Positions 1 to 9,071 of a stretch of 64,000 nt of DNA are shown piece by piece. Within the stretch, counting starts at the first letter, position 1; each line of letters starts with the position of its first letter. Made by a program: the position numbers and the translations under genes. This stretch comes from Caulobacter segnis (GTDB taxonomy: Bacteria; Pseudomonadota; Alphaproteobacteria; Caulobacterales; Caulobacteraceae), in contig NZ_CP082923.1 of NCBI RefSeq assembly GCF_019931575.1, forward strand, positions 3,348,001-3,412,000, in the 5' to 3' direction. The notes beneath the pieces are model-generated. The model searched no databases and had not been told where the DNA came from. It was given only the letters and a program-made list of their open reading frames with translations.

Positions 1-866
1 TTGTCCAGATCCGAGCGCCCGCTCTCGACCAGGCCGTCCACGGGCACGCGCTCGCCCGGCGCGACGACCAGACGGTCGCCGACCGCGACCTCGGCCACGG
101 GGATCCCCTGCTCGACATCGCCGGTCAGGCGCATGGCCACCGGCGTCTGCAGGGCCAGCAGGTCGCGCGCGGCCGAGCGGGCGTTGGCGCGCAGACGATG
201 ATCCAGATAGCGGCCGATCAGCAACAAGAACAGCAGCGTCACCGCCGCGTCGAAATAGGCGTGCTGGCCGTGCAGGATCGTCTCGGAGAAGCTGACAATC
301 AGGGTCAGGATGACACCGATCGAGATCGGCACGTCCATATTGGCCTTGCCGCGCTTCAGCGACGCCCAGGCCGAGCGGAAGAACGGCCGGCCGGCGAACA
401 GGGCGCACGGCGTCGCGACGATCGCGGCCATCCAGTACATCAGGGTCAGGGTCGAGGCGTTCAGCTCCTGGCCGAACAGGCCCGCCCATGCCGGGACCGT
501 GAACATCATGACGTTGCCGGCGCCGAATCCGGCCACGCCCAGGGCCAGGGCCAGCTCGCGGCCTTCGCGATCCTGGGCGGCCTTGGCCTCGGCCGGGTCG
601 AACAGGCAGGCGCGGTAGCCCAGGCCCTCGACCGTATCGACCACGGCCTGCGGATCGGCCTTGCCCGGCTCCAGCTCGACAGCCAGCTTGCCGGTGGTGA
701 GGTTCAGGCGCGCGGCGCTGACGCCGGGCACGCCGCGAACGGCCTTCTCGATCTTGCTGATGCAGCCGGCGCAGCGCGCGCCATTGACCAGCAGTTCGAC
801 CCGCCCTCGCCCCGCCTCGTCGCGCTCGACAAAGGCCTCGAGGTCACGATGCAGCGCTATGCTCAT
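1..866 (-). CDS. fixI: FixI/CcoI copper-transporting P-type ATPase (partial, 3' end outside)
   Basis: An open minus-strand frame begins with ATG at 866 and runs off the left edge, giving the first 288 residues. It has an N-terminal heavy-metal-associated domain with the CAGC metal site (C32, C35). Membrane segments follow, including MDVPISIGVILTL and a FDAAVTLLFLLLIGRYL stretch, and then the start of the actuator domain (PGERVPVDG). The phosphorylation motif DKTG and the ATP-binding domain would lie outside. FixI-type ATPases supply copper for cbb3 oxidase assembly in the inner membrane. The start overlaps the fixH stop by four bases (ATGA), which makes it the next gene of the fixNOQPGHI operon. 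fixS would be expected further left. Confidence 0.93.
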   Translation of the reverse strand, partial: MSIALHRDLEAFVERDEAGRGRVELLVNGARCAGCISKIEKAVRGVPGVSAARLNLTTGKLAVELEPGKADPQAVVDTVEGLGYRACLFDPAEAKAAQDREGRELALALGVAGFGAGNVMMFTVPAWAGLFGQELNASTLTLMYWMAAIVATPCALFAGRPFFRSAWASLKRGKANMDVPISIGVILTLIVSFSETILHGQHAYFDAAVTLLFLLLIGRYLDHRLRANARSAARDLLALQTPVAMRLTGDVEQGIPVAEVAVGDRLVVAPGERVPVDGLVESGRSDLD

Positions 867-1363
867 GGCGCCACCAGTCGGGTTTCGATCTCGATCATGT
901 CGCGCGAATTACGGGCTACGCCGCGCAGGTCCCAGGCCCCGTCCAGCCGGGCCTGGGCTTGATAACGGCCCTGGCCGAGCGGCTTGAAGTTCAGCGTCTG
1001 ACGCCCGGTCTCGGTAGCCGGACGTTCCAGCGTGCCCGTCACCGACAGGCCGTCCAGCGGCTTACCGGCGCGGTCGGCGAGCGTGACCACCACCGTCTTG
1101 CCGCCGGTCGTCTCCACCCCGGCCGACCAGCCCAAGGCCGCCTCGCGACGGCGTTGGGCCAGGGTCTTGTTGAAGGCCAGGCCCGCCTCGTACGGGTTGG
1201 ACGCGACCTCGCCCGAGAAGCTGCGATAGGCCTTGACCATGAACAGCGTATCGACGGCGATTACGATGCCGAAGAACAGCACCATGCCGATCAGCACGTG
1301 CCAGCCGGTGATGCGCCCCTTCTCGGACGCGGGCTTGTCGAGGGGATGGGCGGCGACGGTCAT
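863..1363 (-). CDS. fixH: FixH cbb3 oxidase assembly protein
   Basis: A protein of 166 residues with one N-terminal membrane segment (about 20-45) and a periplasmic domain. The family motif NPYEAGLAFN follows the membrane anchor. FixH-family proteins are needed for maturation of cbb3 cytochrome oxidase, probably in copper delivery together with FixI. It lies between fixG and fixI; its start overlaps the fixG stop by four bases and its stop overlaps the fixI start by four, so the three are translationally coupled. Length and position match the family, and I see nothing unusual. Confidence 0.93.
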   Translation of the reverse strand: MTVAAHPLDKPASEKGRITGWHVLIGMVLFFGIVIAVDTLFMVKAYRSFSGEVASNPYEAGLAFNKTLAQRRREAALGWSAGVETTGGKTVVVTLADRAGKPLDGLSVTGTLERPATETGRQTLNFKPLGQGRYQAQARLDGAWDLRGVARNSRDMIEIETRLVAP

Positions 1364-2859
1364 TGCGGGTTCGCGGCTCCAGAGAGGAAGACGGTCTTGG
1401 TCTCGGCCCGGACGTCGCCGGATCGGATGACGAAGCGGCCGGGAACACTCGCGGGCCGTTCTCCCTCCAGGTCCGGCGGCGCGGTGACGAAGACGCGCAG
1501 CGGCGCGACCTGGTCGGCGGGCACGACGACGCTGACCGTGCGGCCAGTCTGACCGGGTTGGCTCAGACGCGCACCGGGCACGCCCTCGAACGTGATGTCG
1601 AAGGTGCGCGGCTCGAAGGTGCGGTTGCCGATCTTCAGCGTGTAGCCGTCACGCACCGCCCCGTCGTGCATGCGCACGAAGATCGGATTGCGGTCGCGGA
1701 TAACACTGAGATCCGCCTTAGGTCGGGTGACCAGCGACCACAGCGTCAGGCCGCCGACGACGGACATGGCCAGGGCGTAGTAGATCGTCCGTGAACGGAT
1801 CGGCTTGTAGACGGCCTTCTCGCCCTTGCTGCGGGCCGCGACGACATAGTCGGAGTCGTAGGCGATCAGGCCGGTGGGGCGGCCCACCTTGATCATCATC
1901 TCGTCGCAGGCGTCGACGCAGAGGCCGCAATTGATGCACTCCATCTGCGCGCCGTCGCGGATGTCGATGCCCATCGGGCAAACGACCACGCACTGGTGGC
2001 AGTCGATGCAGTCGCCGCGGCCCTCCCAGCTCTGGCCCTTCTTGTGGGGACCGCGGGTCTCGCCACGATAGGCCAGATAGGTGACCTGCAGCGAGTGGTC
2101 GTCCAGCATGGCGCCCTGGATGCGGGGCCACGGGCACATGTAGGTGCAGACCTGCTCGCGCATCCAGCCGGCGAAGATGTAGGTGGTGCAGGTGAGCAGG
2201 AAGCAGGAGGCGTAGGCCGTGATCGGCGCGTCGCCGGTCCAGAACGTGCGGATCAGGTTCGGCGCGTCGTGGAAGTAGAAGATCCAGGCGCCGCCGGTGC
2301 CGAAGGCGATGCCCAGCCAGACCAGGTGCTTGCCGGTCTTGCGCCAGATCTTGTCGAACGACAGCGGCGCGGCGTCCAGGCGCATGCGGGCGTTGCGGTC
2401 GCCCTCGAACAGGCGCTCGACCACGATGTAGAGGTCGGTCCACACGGTCTGCGGACAGGCGTAGCCGCACCACAGGCGGCCGAACAGCGCGGTGACCAGG
2501 AACAGCGCCAGGGCCGCCATGACCAGCAGCCCGGTGAAGATGTAGACTTCTTGGGGCCACAGCTGGATGTCGAAGAAGTAGAAGCGCCGGCCGGTGAAGT
2601 CGACCAGCGCCGCCTGCTGCGGGAAGCCGTCCGGCCTATGCCAGCGGATCCACGGCGTGATGTAGTAGACGGCCAGGGTGAAGATCAGCAGCGCCCACTT
2701 CACCGCCCGCCACTTGCCGTGCACGAGCTTGGGATAGATGGGCTGGCGCGGCTTGTAGAGCTGCCCTTCGGGCCCGCCTTTGCCCTTCGCCCGGGCGGCG
2801 GCCGAGACCGCCGACCGGGCGTCGGATTTTGGACGCGTATTGTCGATTACCGTGGGCAT
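1360..2859 (-). CDS. fixG: FixG/CcoG cytochrome c oxidase accessory iron-sulfur protein
   Basis: A polyferredoxin-type membrane protein of 499 residues. It has about five membrane segments, the membrane-proximal cysteine motifs CGYACP (near residue 130) and CTYMCPW, and a ferredoxin-like region with CIDCHQC (near 284) and CINCGLC (near 306). The C-terminal part is periplasmic and Ig-like. CcoG proteins reduce copper during cbb3 oxidase assembly. The frame extends upstream to 2940, but ATG 2859 (MPTVIDNTRPK) is chosen because the longer version would overlap fixP by 76 bases. With this start the gene begins 5 bases after fixP ends, as expected for one operon. Confidence 0.94.
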   Translation of the reverse strand: MPTVIDNTRPKSDARSAVSAAARAKGKGGPEGQLYKPRQPIYPKLVHGKWRAVKWALLIFTLAVYYITPWIRWHRPDGFPQQAALVDFTGRRFYFFDIQLWPQEVYIFTGLLVMAALALFLVTALFGRLWCGYACPQTVWTDLYIVVERLFEGDRNARMRLDAAPLSFDKIWRKTGKHLVWLGIAFGTGGAWIFYFHDAPNLIRTFWTGDAPITAYASCFLLTCTTYIFAGWMREQVCTYMCPWPRIQGAMLDDHSLQVTYLAYRGETRGPHKKGQSWEGRGDCIDCHQCVVVCPMGIDIRDGAQMECINCGLCVDACDEMMIKVGRPTGLIAYDSDYVVAARSKGEKAVYKPIRSRTIYYALAMSVVGGLTLWSLVTRPKADLSVIRDRNPIFVRMHDGAVRDGYTLKIGNRTFEPRTFDITFEGVPGARLSQPGQTGRTVSVVVPADQVAPLRVFVTAPPDLEGERPASVPGRFVIRSGDVRAETKTVFLSGAANPQ

Positions 2860-2864
2860 AGCCC

Positions 2865-3734
2865 TTACTGACCGCCAGCGTTGGAGTGAATATAGACCGC
2901 CAGGGCCTTGATGGTCTCGGGGCTCAGACGACCCTGCCAAGTCGGCATGACGCCGCCGTTGCCGGAGAAGATCTGGCCTCGGATGGCCGTACGATCAGCG
3001 CCATACAGCCAGTCGGCGTCGGTCAGGTTCGGCGCGCCGAGCTCGACCATGCCCTTGCCCTCGACGCCGTGACAGGCCGAGCACTGGGCCTCGAACAGCG
3101 GCTGGGCCCGCGCCACCGCGGCGGCGTCCGCCGGACGGTTCGACAGCTTGACCACGTACTCAGTCAGGTCGTCGATCTGCGCGGGCTGCAACATCTCGTC
3201 GCGACCGAAGGCGGGCATCATAGACATGCGCGCGCCGTCGGCGCCGGTCCGCACGCCGTGGGTGATGGTGTACTGGATGTCCTCCAGCTTGCCGCCCCAC
3301 AGCCAGACGTCGTCACGCAGGTTGGCGTAACCCTTGCCGCCCGTGCCGCCGATGCCGTGGCAGGTGGCGCAGTTGTCGCCGAAGACCGACTGGCCGACCT
3401 GCTGGGCGTAGGCGTTGAGCTTCGGATCCTTTTCGATCTGCTCCAGGCTGGCGGTGCGCAGCTGGGCCGCGCCCTCCCCGCGCTTGATGTCCAGGGCGGT
3501 CAGTTGCTTGCTGACTTCGACGCGGTCGGACTGGTGCAGCAGGCCCTTGGTGTAGCCGTGGATGCCGGGCCAAGCCGGCATCAGGATCCAGTAACCGATC
3601 GACCAGGCGATCGACGCGTACCAGACCCACAACCACCAACGGGGCAGCGGATTGTCCAACTCCTTGATGCCGTCCCACTCGTGACCGGTGGTGTCGACGC
3701 CGGTGACCTCGTCGGTATCTTTTTCGTGAGCCAT
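2865..3734 (-). CDS. fixP: FixP/CcoP diheme cytochrome c subunit of cbb3 oxidase
   Basis: A 289-residue subunit III of the cbb3-type terminal oxidase. An N-terminal membrane anchor (about 32-55, following NPLPRWWLW) is followed by two cytochrome c domains, each with a heme-binding motif: CATCH near residue 122 and CSACH near 218. It passes electrons from the bc1 complex or soluble cytochrome c to FixO and FixN. Its ATG shares one base with the fixQ stop codon (TAATG), a tight coupling within the operon. Confidence 0.96.
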   Translation of the reverse strand: MAHEKDTDEVTGVDTTGHEWDGIKELDNPLPRWWLWVWYASIAWSIGYWILMPAWPGIHGYTKGLLHQSDRVEVSKQLTALDIKRGEGAAQLRTASLEQIEKDPKLNAYAQQVGQSVFGDNCATCHGIGGTGGKGYANLRDDVWLWGGKLEDIQYTITHGVRTGADGARMSMMPAFGRDEMLQPAQIDDLTEYVVKLSNRPADAAAVARAQPLFEAQCSACHGVEGKGMVELGAPNLTDADWLYGADRTAIRGQIFSGNGGVMPTWQGRLSPETIKALAVYIHSNAGGQ

Positions 3735-3901
3735 TAGACCAGCTCCTCGTCATCCAGCGGCATACGCGCGGCGTGTTGGAATTCAGCCTTCTTGGAAGGC
3801 CGCAGGGCGTAGACGACGCCCGCGAGGAAGATCAGGCCGAAGTAGATCAGCCCGCCTTGCTGCGCGATGCGCGCCACGGTCTCGTAGGTCAGGCCGCTCA
3901 T
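3734..3901 (-). CDS. fixQ: FixQ/CcoQ small cbb3 oxidase subunit
   Basis: A 55-residue protein starting [17 protein letters not shown], with a single membrane helix (about 17-32) and a charged C-terminal tail. This is the size, topology and position expected of FixQ, which stabilises the cbb3 complex. Its start overlaps the fixO stop by four bases (3898-3901) and its stop shares a base with the fixP start. The gene is short and easily missed; it reads in the same frame as the tail of a longer spurious ORF. Confidence 0.93.
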   Translation of the reverse strand: MSGLTYETVARIAQQGGLIYFGLIFLAGVVYALRPSKKAEFQHAARMPLDDEELV

Positions 3902-4641
3902 CGCTGGTTCTCCGGCGACTGGGCCTTGTAGGACTTGAAGTCCACCATGGTGCCCAGCATCTGCAGGTAGGCCACGAGGGCGTCCATCTCGGTGATCTTG
4001 TTCGGATCGCCGTCGAAGTCGCGGTTGACGATCTTCTCGCCGTAGCGGGCGCGCAGGGCCACCGCGTCGGTCGAGAACGGATCGGCCTGAGCCTCGAGAT
4101 CCTTCTTGGCGTTGGTGATCATGTCGGCGGTGTAGGGGACGCCGACGGCGTGCTGAGCCTTCATCCGGTCGACGATGTCGCCATAGTCCAGCTCCTTCTC
4201 GGCCAGGAACTTGTAGGGCGGCATCACCGACTCCGGCACCACCGAGCGCGGATCGATCAGGTGGTCGCGGTGCCAGCTGTCGGAATACTTGCCGCCCACG
4301 CGGGCCAGGTCGGGACCGGTGCGCTTGGACCCCCATTGGAACGGGTGGTCGTACATGCTCTCGGCGGCCAGGCTGTAGTGACCGTAGCGCTCGACCTCGT
4401 CACGCAGCGGGCGAACCATCTGCGAGTGGCAGAGGTAGCAGCCTTCACGGACATAGATGTCGCGGCCGGTCAGCTCGAGCGGGGTGTAGGGACGAACGCC
4501 CTCCACCTTCTCGATCGTGCTCTGCAGCCAGAACAGCGGGGCGATTTCAACGAGGCCGCCGATCGACACGACGACGACGATCCCGATGAGGAGCAGCAGC
4601 GAGTGCCGCTCGAACTTGGCGTGGTGTTTCCAGAGAGACAT
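3898..4641 (-). CDS. fixO: FixO/CcoO monoheme cytochrome c subunit of cbb3 oxidase
   Basis: A 247-residue subunit II of cbb3 oxidase. An N-terminal membrane anchor (about 15-38) is followed by a cytochrome c domain with the heme motif CYLCH near residue 67, in the characteristic context [13 protein letters not shown]. It transfers electrons to the catalytic subunit FixN. It begins 7 bases after fixN ends and overlaps fixQ by 4 bases. Confidence 0.96.
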   Translation of the reverse strand: MSLWKHHAKFERHSLLLLIGIVVVVSIGGLVEIAPLFWLQSTIEKVEGVRPYTPLELTGRDIYVREGCYLCHSQMVRPLRDEVERYGHYSLAAESMYDHPFQWGSKRTGPDLARVGGKYSDSWHRDHLIDPRSVVPESVMPPYKFLAEKELDYGDIVDRMKAQHAVGVPYTADMITNAKKDLEAQADPFSTDAVALRARYGEKIVNRDFDGDPNKITEMDALVAYLQMLGTMVDFKSYKAQSPENQR

Positions 4642-4648
4642 CGGAACC

Positions 4649-6343
4649 TCAGGCGATCGCGGTGGCGGGAGCGGTCGACGTGTCGTCGGTCAGCTCGGCG
4701 TCAGCCGTTTCGGGATTGGGGGTCGCGATCGTCAGCCACATGTTGACGATCATGATCACGGCGCCGGCCAGGAACATCAGGCCGCCGATGGTGCGGATGA
4801 CGTTCTCGATGTGCTTGGCCGAAACCGTCTCGATGAAGCTGTAGGCCAGGAAGCCTTGGGGCGTGTATTCGCGCCACATCAGGCCTTCCATGATGCCCGA
4901 CACCCACATCGCGGCGATGTAGAGCAGGATGCCGGTGGTCGCGATCCAGAAGTGCCACTCGATCAGCTTGGTCGAGTACATTTCCTTCTTCTTCCACAGC
5001 CACGGCACCATGCAGTAGATCGCGCCGAAGGTGATGAAGCCGACCCAGCCGAGGGCGCCCGCGTGAACGTGGCCGATGGTCCAGTCGGTGTAGTGGCTCA
5101 GCGCGTTGACGGCGCGGATCGACATCACCGGACCTTCGAAGGTGGCCATGCCGTAGAAGGCCATGGCGACGACCATCATGCGGACGACGGGGTCGGTGCG
5201 CAGCTTGTCCCACGCGCCCGACAGGGTCATCAGGCCGTTGATCATGCCGCCCCACGAGGGCATCCACAGCATGATCGAGAAGGTCATGCCCAGGGTCTGG
5301 GCCCACTGCGGCAGGGCCGTGTAGTGCAGGTGGTGCGGGCCAGCCCAGATGTAGATGAAGATCAGGGCCCAGAAGTGCACGATCGACAGGCGATAGCTGA
5401 AGACCGGGCGCTCAACGCGCTTGGGCACGAAGTAGTACATCATGGCCAGGAAGCCGGCGGTCAGGAAGAAGCCGACGGCGTTGTGGCCGTACCACCACTG
5501 GGTCAGGGCGTCCTGGACGCCGGCCATCACGCCGTACGACAGGTGGTTCAGCGGGCCGACCGGAACGGCGGCGTTGTTGACCAGGTGCAGCAGCGCGATG
5601 GTGACGATGAAGGCCAGGTAGAACCAGTTGGCCACATAGATGTGGGGTTCCTTGCGCTTCCAGATCGTGCCCAGGAAGACCAGCAGGTAGGCGACCCAGA
5701 CGACCGTCAGCCACAGGTCGGTGTACCAGACGGGCTCGGCGTATTCCTTGCCTTGCGTGGCGCCCATCAGGTAGCCGGTGCCGGCCAGCACGATGAACAG
5801 CTGGTAGCCCCAGAACACGAACCACGGCGTGATGCCGCCGGCCAGGCGCGCCTTGCAAGTGCGCTGGACGACCCAGAACGACGTGGCGATCAGGGCGTTG
5901 CCCCCGAAGGCGAAGATCACCGCCGAGGTGTGCAGCGGGCGCAGGCGGCCGAAGTTCAGCCAGCCAGCCTCGGGAAAGTAGAAGATCCTCGGCCAAGACA
6001 GCTGGGCGGCGATGATCACGCCCACGAGCAGGCCAGCGGCGGCCCAGAACATCGTGGCGATGACGCCGGCCTTGATGACGTTGTCCGAATATTTGCCGGG
6101 GTAGTCGAGCAGCTTGCCGCCCGACAGACCCGAAGCGAGGGCGAACGACGCCAGTATGCCGCCGATGGCGGCGGTGCCGGCCTGCAGCCGGAAGATCGGA
6201 TCGTGGGTCAAGCCCGCGCCGAGAATCGCCAGAAACGTTCCGACGACACTGATGATGAGTAGCGCGCCAGAGCCCGCGGGCGGGCTTGCGCTGCCTGGGC
6301 CCGCGGACGGACCGGCGGCATTGAGAGTGGACGGGGCGGACAT
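4649..6343 (-). CDS. fixN: FixN/CcoN catalytic subunit of cbb3-type cytochrome c oxidase
   Basis: A 564-residue heme-copper oxidase subunit I with about 12 membrane helices. Recognisable signatures are [20 protein letters not shown], the [13 protein letters not shown] segment and the [20 protein letters not shown] segment, whose histidines ligate heme b, heme b3 and CuB. It reduces oxygen to water with high affinity and pumps protons. It is the first gene of the minus-strand fixNOQPGHI operon and lies 58 bases downstream of a FixK/FNR-type box (6402-6415). The N-terminal 30 residues are Ala/Pro/Gly/Ser-rich and probably cytoplasmic. Confidence 0.97.
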   Translation of the reverse strand: MSAPSTLNAAGPSAGPGSASPPAGSGALLIISVVGTFLAILGAGLTHDPIFRLQAGTAAIGGILASFALASGLSGGKLLDYPGKYSDNVIKAGVIATMFWAAAGLLVGVIIAAQLSWPRIFYFPEAGWLNFGRLRPLHTSAVIFAFGGNALIATSFWVVQRTCKARLAGGITPWFVFWGYQLFIVLAGTGYLMGATQGKEYAEPVWYTDLWLTVVWVAYLLVFLGTIWKRKEPHIYVANWFYLAFIVTIALLHLVNNAAVPVGPLNHLSYGVMAGVQDALTQWWYGHNAVGFFLTAGFLAMMYYFVPKRVERPVFSYRLSIVHFWALIFIYIWAGPHHLHYTALPQWAQTLGMTFSIMLWMPSWGGMINGLMTLSGAWDKLRTDPVVRMMVVAMAFYGMATFEGPVMSIRAVNALSHYTDWTIGHVHAGALGWVGFITFGAIYCMVPWLWKKKEMYSTKLIEWHFWIATTGILLYIAAMWVSGIMEGLMWREYTPQGFLAYSFIETVSAKHIENVIRTIGGLMFLAGAVIMIVNMWLTIATPNPETADAELTDDTSTAPATAIA

Positions 6344-6401
6344 GCGGACTCCGTGCGGCGAACCTTGACCCCTCAGGTCTCACGCTCCCGCGAGTTGGGC
6401 T

Positions 6402-6415
6402 TTGATCCTTGTCAA
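6402..6415. promoter_or_regulatory. FixK/FNR-type box between fixN and a divergent small-gene operon
   Basis: The sequence TTGATCCTTGTCAA fits the FixK/Anr/FNR consensus TTGAT-N4-ATCAA with one mismatch. It lies in the 122-bp divergent region, 59 bases from the fixN start and 51 bases from the start at 6466. At either side it could sit near -41.5 of a class II promoter. fixNOQP is a standard FixK target in alphaproteobacteria; control of the rightward genes is inference. Confidence 0.85.
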
Positions 6416-6465
6416 AGCCGGCCGTCTCGGATCCGACCATGGTGAGAGCGCACTGGGAGACCGCC

Positions 6466-6732
6466 ATGTCAGCCACGTTCGAAAACATCCGCCGTCGCGT
6501 TCCGCCGATCATCGGCGTGGCCGCCCTGTTCGGCTGGCTGATCGCCTATGCCGAGGCCATGCCGCGCCTGGCCGCCGGACCGCTGTGCAGTTCGCGCGAC
6601 GACCTCCTCACCCTGGCCGGCCATTGCCCGGCCTGCGGCGTCGCGGCCGCCCTGACCCTGGCCTTCATGGCCAGCGCGGCGCTGCTGCGCCGTCCGGCCC
6701 TGGCCGCTCGCCCCGTGCGCGTCGCCGGCTGA
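6466..6732 (+). CDS. Small membrane protein, first gene of a FixK-box operon
   Basis: An 88-residue protein of unknown function. ATG 6466 is chosen over the upstream start at 6409 because it is preceded by a GGGAGA ribosome-binding site and the longer frame would begin inside the FixK box. It has two likely membrane segments (about 12-27 and 60-76). Between them, outside or at the membrane face, are two cysteine sites: LCSSRDDL and CPACG. The CPACG pair resembles a thiol or metal site. It lies divergent from fixN and probably shares its low-oxygen control. I do not recognise the family. Confidence 0.7.
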   Translation: MSATFENIRRRVPPIIGVAALFGWLIAYAEAMPRLAAGPLCSSRDDLLTLAGHCPACGVAAALTLAFMASAALLRRPALAARPVRVAG

Positions 6733-6742
6733 CACCGCCCGC

Positions 6743-6991
6743 GTGGCCGAGAGCTTTTCGTCCGATCGCGACGACATTCCGGCTTTCGCCGGCGACGATG
6801 TCGTCCGGCTGTTCACCACCACCTATCTGCCGTTATGCCGCGCGCTGCATAGCGCCGGCGCGATCGATCCCGCCTCCCTGGCGCGTCGTATAGCCGCGGG
6901 CGCTGCCGCCGATGCGGGCGCGCCGTGGACCACCCTCGCCCACGCCTTGGCGGGCGTGCTGTGCGACGACGCGGCCAAGACCGGCGCCTGA
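6743..6991 (+). CDS. Small uncharacterised protein, paralog of the next gene
   Basis: An 82-residue soluble protein with a GTG start at 6743, 10 bases after the previous stop; no clear ribosome-binding site is visible, so translation may be coupled. The core DDVVRLFTTTYLPLCRAL matches the next protein's TDLVKLIAATYLPLCDEL, and the similarity continues through a helix (GAIDPASLARRI versus GVLDRGRLADAM). It is predicted to be mostly helical. It sits in the middle of a three-gene run behind the FixK box. Function unknown. Confidence 0.62.
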   Translation: MAESFSSDRDDIPAFAGDDVVRLFTTTYLPLCRALHSAGAIDPASLARRIAAGAAADAGAPWTTLAHALAGVLCDDAAKTGA

Positions 6992-7012
6992 TCCAGGAAA
7001 AAGACCAAGGTC

Positions 7013-7312
7013 ATGAGCGAACGCGATCCGCAGGCGCCGCAGGTGACCTTCAGCTCGACGGATCTGGTCAAGCTGATCGCTGCGACCTACCTGCCGCTGT
7101 GCGACGAGCTGGAAGCCAACGGCGTGCTCGATCGCGGCCGCCTGGCCGACGCGATGGGGCTGTATATGGATCCTGACGAGATCAGCGCCAGCGCCGCCTT
7201 GATCTCGGCGCTGCGGATCGTCCTGCGTCGTCCCCGGCCCGACCAGCCCGAGACGCCGAGCGCCACGCACGAGGTGGTCCTGCGCCTGATTCCGGGCGGG
7301 CGGGACGACTAG
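7013..7312 (+). CDS. Small uncharacterised protein, paralog of the preceding gene
   Basis: A 99-residue soluble protein, 21 bases downstream of its paralog, with an AAGG ribosome-binding site. It shares the [TD]D[LV]V[KR]L-TYLPLC core with the preceding protein and adds a C-terminal strand-like tail (THEVVLRLIPGG). The single conserved cysteine falls in the shared TYLPLC motif. It is the last gene of the probable FixK-box operon and is convergent with the chemoreceptor gene 5 bases beyond. I do not recognise the family. Confidence 0.68.
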   Translation: MSERDPQAPQVTFSSTDLVKLIAATYLPLCDELEANGVLDRGRLADAMGLYMDPDEISASAALISALRIVLRRPRPDQPETPSATHEVVLRLIPGGRDD

Positions 7313-7316
7313 GGCG

Positions 7317-8915
7317 TTAGGCGACCAGCGCCGTCTGGCCCGGCCGGGCGTCGGCCTCGATGCGGAAGCGGCCGATGCGGCCGGCCAGGGTCTCGGCTTC
7401 CGAGGCCAGGGCGTGGGCCGCGGCGGTGGTCTCCTCGACCATGGCCGCGTTCTGCTGCACCACGCGATCCATCTCGCTGACCGCGCCGTTGACCTCCCCG
7501 AGGTTCTGGGCCTGGTCTTGGGCCGAACGGGCGATCGCGTCGACCTGGACATCGATCTCGGCGACACGGGCGACGATGCGCTGCAGCGCCTCGCGCGTGC
7601 GGTCGACCCGCTCGACGCCGGCCTGCACCTGAGCGCCCGACGCGGCGACCAGGGTCTTGATCTCGCTGGCGGCGTCGGCCGACCGCTGGGCCAGGGCCCG
7701 CACTTCTTGGGCCACGACCGCGAAGCCCTTGCCCGCGTCGCCCGCGCGCGCGGCCTCGACGCCGGCGTTCAAGGCCAGAAGGTTGGTCTGGAAGGCGATC
7801 TCGTCGATCACGCCGATGATCTTGCCGATCTGGCCCGACGAGGTCTCGATCTGAGTCATGGCCTCGACCGCCTCGGTCACGACCGGGTCGGAATGCTCGG
7901 CCTCGCGACGGGCGGCGGCGGCGGCGGCGTTGGCCTGACGCGCGTTCTTGGCCGTCTCGTTGACGGCGGCGGTGACCTGGCCCAGGGCCGTGGCGGTCTC
8001 GACCAGGCTGGCGGCCTGTTGTTCGGTGCGGCGAGACAGCTCGTCGGTGGCGCTGCTCATGTCGCCGACGCCCGCGCTCATGCTGCGGGCGTTGACCGTG
8101 ATCTCGCCCATGGTCGCCTGGAGGCGCTCGAAGGCGCCGTTGAAGGTCTCGCGCAGGGCCTCGTAGCGCGGCGCGAACGTCCGGCGCAGGCGCCAGGTCA
8201 GGTCGCCGCCCGCCAGGCTCTCGATCGCCTTCTCCAGTTCGGCGACGACCAGGGACTGCTCGGCTTCCATCGCCGCCTTCTCGGCCGCCTTCTCGGCGTT
8301 CGAGGCGTCACGCGCGGCGCGTTCGGCCGAGGCCGTGGCGTTGGCCGCCTCGGCGTCGTGGACGGCGGCCTCGGCGCGTTCGGTGCGCGCCGACACGGTG
8401 ACGAACAGGCGCGAGACGCCGGCGGTCAGCCAGATCAGCGACCAGGCCGTGGCCAGGGTGACGCCGATGCCGAACGCGATCGACCAGACGCTCGAGGCGG
8501 CCGAAAGCTTATGAGGCGCGACGAACGGCGCCAGCACGTCGATGCCGATGATCGCCGCGGCGGCCGCCGCCACGATCCGCCACTCGCCGAACGCCACCAG
8601 CAGCGCCAGCCCCGCCAGATAGGCCATGCGGGCCTCGGCCTGCAGGGGATGCCCCTGGAACGCGAGGACGAAGAGCGTGATCTGGGCCACCAGCATCATC
8701 GCCGCTCCCAGCCGTTGGCCGAAGCGGTCGGTCCACAGCCGGTAGGCGACCAGCGCCACGGCGGCCAGGCCGGCCGTCATCAAGGTCGAAACCAGGTCGA
8801 ACCGGCCGGTGAAGGCCTGAGCGGCGGGAATGAGGCCAGCCATCGCCACCTGGCAGGCGACGATGAGCTTTCCGCCCGTACGGCGTTGAGCCTCGATACT
8901 GTCGAACTCGATCAC
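7317..8915 (-). CDS. Methyl-accepting chemotaxis protein with multi-helix membrane sensor
   Basis: A 532-residue chemoreceptor. The first 165 residues form about six closely spaced membrane helices with short loops, so there is no large periplasmic sensor; the signal may be sensed in or at the membrane. A HAMP-like linker and coiled coil rich in Ala/Glu follow (about 170-260). The methyl-accepting signalling domain contains the conserved hairpin tip ([20 protein letters not shown], about 370-390). The protein tip would bind CheA and CheW at the membrane. Upstream (8978-8988) is the palindrome CCAATGATTGG. Confidence 0.92.
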   Translation of the reverse strand: MIEFDSIEAQRRTGGKLIVACQVAMAGLIPAAQAFTGRFDLVSTLMTAGLAAVALVAYRLWTDRFGQRLGAAMMLVAQITLFVLAFQGHPLQAEARMAYLAGLALLVAFGEWRIVAAAAAAIIGIDVLAPFVAPHKLSAASSVWSIAFGIGVTLATAWSLIWLTAGVSRLFVTVSARTERAEAAVHDAEAANATASAERAARDASNAEKAAEKAAMEAEQSLVVAELEKAIESLAGGDLTWRLRRTFAPRYEALRETFNGAFERLQATMGEITVNARSMSAGVGDMSSATDELSRRTEQQAASLVETATALGQVTAAVNETAKNARQANAAAAAARREAEHSDPVVTEAVEAMTQIETSSGQIGKIIGVIDEIAFQTNLLALNAGVEAARAGDAGKGFAVVAQEVRALAQRSADAASEIKTLVAASGAQVQAGVERVDRTREALQRIVARVAEIDVQVDAIARSAQDQAQNLGEVNGAVSEMDRVVQQNAAMVEETTAAAHALASEAETLAGRIGRFRIEADARPGQTALVA

Positions 8916-8977
8916 GGAAACACTCTCCCAGGTCGCGGAGAGTCTCGACGCTAGCCGTTAATTCGAAGTGACCGTGA

Positions 8978-8988
8978 CCAATGATTGG
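8978..8988. promoter_or_regulatory. 11-bp palindrome upstream of the chemoreceptor gene
   Basis: CCAAT-G-ATTGG is a perfect inverted repeat 63 bases upstream of the chemoreceptor start at 8915. Its position suits an operator, but no regulator can be named. Confidence 0.3.
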
Positions 8989-9000
8989 CGAATACAGCGC

Positions 9001-9013
9001 CTACGTAATTCCA
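9001..9013. promoter_or_regulatory. Candidate FixJ-type site
   Basis: CTACGTAATTCCA resembles the FixJ recognition pattern known from rhizobia (GTAMGTAGTTTCCC-like), with the palindrome TACGTA at its core. It lies between the receiver gene's terminator and the chemoreceptor gene, 86 bases upstream of the latter. The match is visual and the assignment is tentative. Confidence 0.3.
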
Positions 9014-9016
9014 CCT

Positions 9017-9042
9017 AAAAAGATACCTGCGGTAGGCATCTT
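9017..9042 (-). terminator. Rho-independent terminator of the receiver-protein gene
   Basis: Read on the minus strand, AAGATGCCT and AGGTATCTT form a 9-bp stem (one G-U pair) around a 5-base loop, followed directly by a T run. It lies 30 bases beyond the stop of the gene ending at 9072. Confidence 0.75.
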
Positions 9043-9071
9043 AGACTGAACCAATAACGGCGATCCGCCAC

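Noticed and set aside
198..962. A 254-codon plus-strand frame opposite fixI
   Set aside because: The opposite strand encodes an unmistakable copper ATPase with the CAGC motif and membrane helices; this frame is its shadow.
4517..6262. A 581-codon plus-strand frame opposite fixN
   Set aside because: It lies wholly antisense to a certain oxidase gene. Its composition (His, Asp, Gly, Arg-rich) is what GC-rich third positions of the opposite strand produce.
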